In this document: piece by piece, positions 63,629-64,000 of the stretch | How positions within the stretch are numbered: position 1 is the first letter of the stretch | Layout: each line of letters begins with the position of its first letter | NCBI GenBank assembly: GCA_017853575.1 | Contig: JAFMJI010000001.1 | Coordinates: 310,001-374,000, forward strand | Length of the DNA: 64,000 nucleotides | Reading direction: 5' to 3' | DNA from: Chitinophagaceae bacterium | GTDB taxonomy: Bacteria; Bacteroidota; Bacteroidia; Chitinophagales; Chitinophagaceae | Translations under genes and position numbers: made by a program | Notes under the pieces: generated by a model | Seen by the model: only the letters and a program-made list of their open reading frames with translations | The model's database searches: none | What the model was told of the DNA's origin: nothing

Positions 63629-64000
63629 ATGTTATTTTCTGAGATACCCGGACAGCAAGATGTGAAAGAAAAACTGGTTCAAATGGTTGAGCACAACAGA
63701 TTGAGCCATGCTTTACTGTTCTTGGGAAAGGAAGGAAGCGGTGCCTTGCAACTCGCAACAGCACTTGCACAATTTATAGTTTGCGAGCAAAAGAACCAGG
63801 ACGCCTGCGGAAAATGCCCTTCCTGCAAAAAAGCTTCTGCGCTCATGCACCCGGATATTCACTATTCATTTCCGACCATTACCAGAGCTGGACTCGACAA
63901 ACCCGTTTGCAATGATTTCATTGAAGAGTGGAGACAATTTAATATTGAATTGCCCTATGGAAATGTTTACGATTGGCTGCAAACCCTGGATGCAGAAAAC
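63629..64000 (+). CDS. holB: DNA polymerase III delta' subunit, 5' part
   Basis: A clamp-loader subunit; 124 codons run to the window end without a stop. MLFSEIPGQQDVKEKL, then RLSHALLFLGKEGSGALQLATALA: the P-loop position lacks the GKT/GKS lysine-threonine pair, fitting delta', which does not need ATP hydrolysis. The zinc module CGKCPSCKKASALMHPDIH is next. It is divergent from the peroxidase gene. Delta' versus a DnaX-type paralogue is judged from the degenerate P-loop. Confidence 0.88.
   Translation, partial: MLFSEIPGQQDVKEKLVQMVEHNRLSHALLFLGKEGSGALQLATALAQFIVCEQKNQDACGKCPSCKKASALMHPDIHYSFPTITRAGLDKPVCNDFIEEWRQFNIELPYGNVYDWLQTLDAEN

Noticed and set aside
1-64000. Mobile elements or prophage
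   Set aside because: No transposase, integrase, phage or toxin-antitoxin genes were recognised in the window.

Overview
The window reads as a chromosomal segment from a Bacteroidota bacterium, most likely of the Chitinophagaceae/Sphingobacteriales side. The evidence is AT-rich DNA, type IX secretion and Gld gliding genes, a SusC/SusD pair, a MurF-alanine racemase fusion, a geranylgeranylglyceryl-phosphate synthase homologue, a B12-dependent ribonucleotide reductase, succinyl-type arginine genes, and TAnnTTTG-type -7 promoter boxes. Family placement is inference; no rRNA is present. I see no prophage, insertion sequence or CRISPR array. Nearly all of the window is core chromosome.

Layout. 1-6.1 kb (minus): porU-porV-ispF-dut-DUF4292 lipoprotein. 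6.2-10.8 kb (plus): gldJ, a possible 29-residue membrane peptide, murF, a DUF983 protein and class II aldolase. 10.9-14.8 kb (minus): altronate dehydratase, tRNA-Ser(GGA), tatD, a polysaccharide deacetylase and engB. 14.9-20.6 kb (plus): menG, porT, dihydroorotase, a MutS-related ATPase and yifB. 20.6-27.3 kb (minus): gldF-gldG-terC-murF/alr-lspA. 27.4-33.4 kb: a T9SS-exported surface protein, an IscA-type protein, methylmalonyl-CoA epimerase, the acpP-fabF-rnc cluster and a GNAT. 33.4-37.2 kb (minus): nrdJ and a YcxB-like protein. 37.5-46.8 kb (plus): the ether-lipid synthase homologue, a candidate leader peptide, then a complete eight-gene arginine operon. 46.8-49.8 kb (minus): mutY-gldE-gldD. 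50-53.4 kb (plus): an HU-like protein, a TPR protein, a 31-residue basic protein, RNase G and a thioredoxin-like protein. 53.4-60.4 kb (minus): susC-susD-lipoprotein, terminator, then a cytochrome/monooxygenase-like protein. 61-64 kb: radA, comF, glutathione peroxidase and the 5' part of holB.

How the genes work together. Eight genes (porU, porV, porT, gldJ, gldD, gldE, gldF, gldG) serve type IX secretion and gliding, and the protein at 27.4 kb carries a T9SS C-terminal signal and is a probable cargo. Cell-wall and lipoprotein work is represented by two MurF copies, alanine racemase, LspA and the deacetylase. The arginine operon encodes every step from glutamate acylation to argininosuccinate lyase. 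Its transcarbamylase has Val at the residue that separates acetyl- from succinylornithine enzymes, so I predict succinylated intermediates.

The most interesting unexplained signals are: a 42-codon ORF ending Arg-Arg-stop that overlaps a weak terminator-like hairpin just before the arginine operon; the first arginine gene, a GNAT with a four-cysteine C-terminal motif; a strong plus-strand terminator at 60.8 kb with no gene to terminate; and a short repeat family with one copy inside the altronate dehydratase reading frame and another forming the aldolase terminator.
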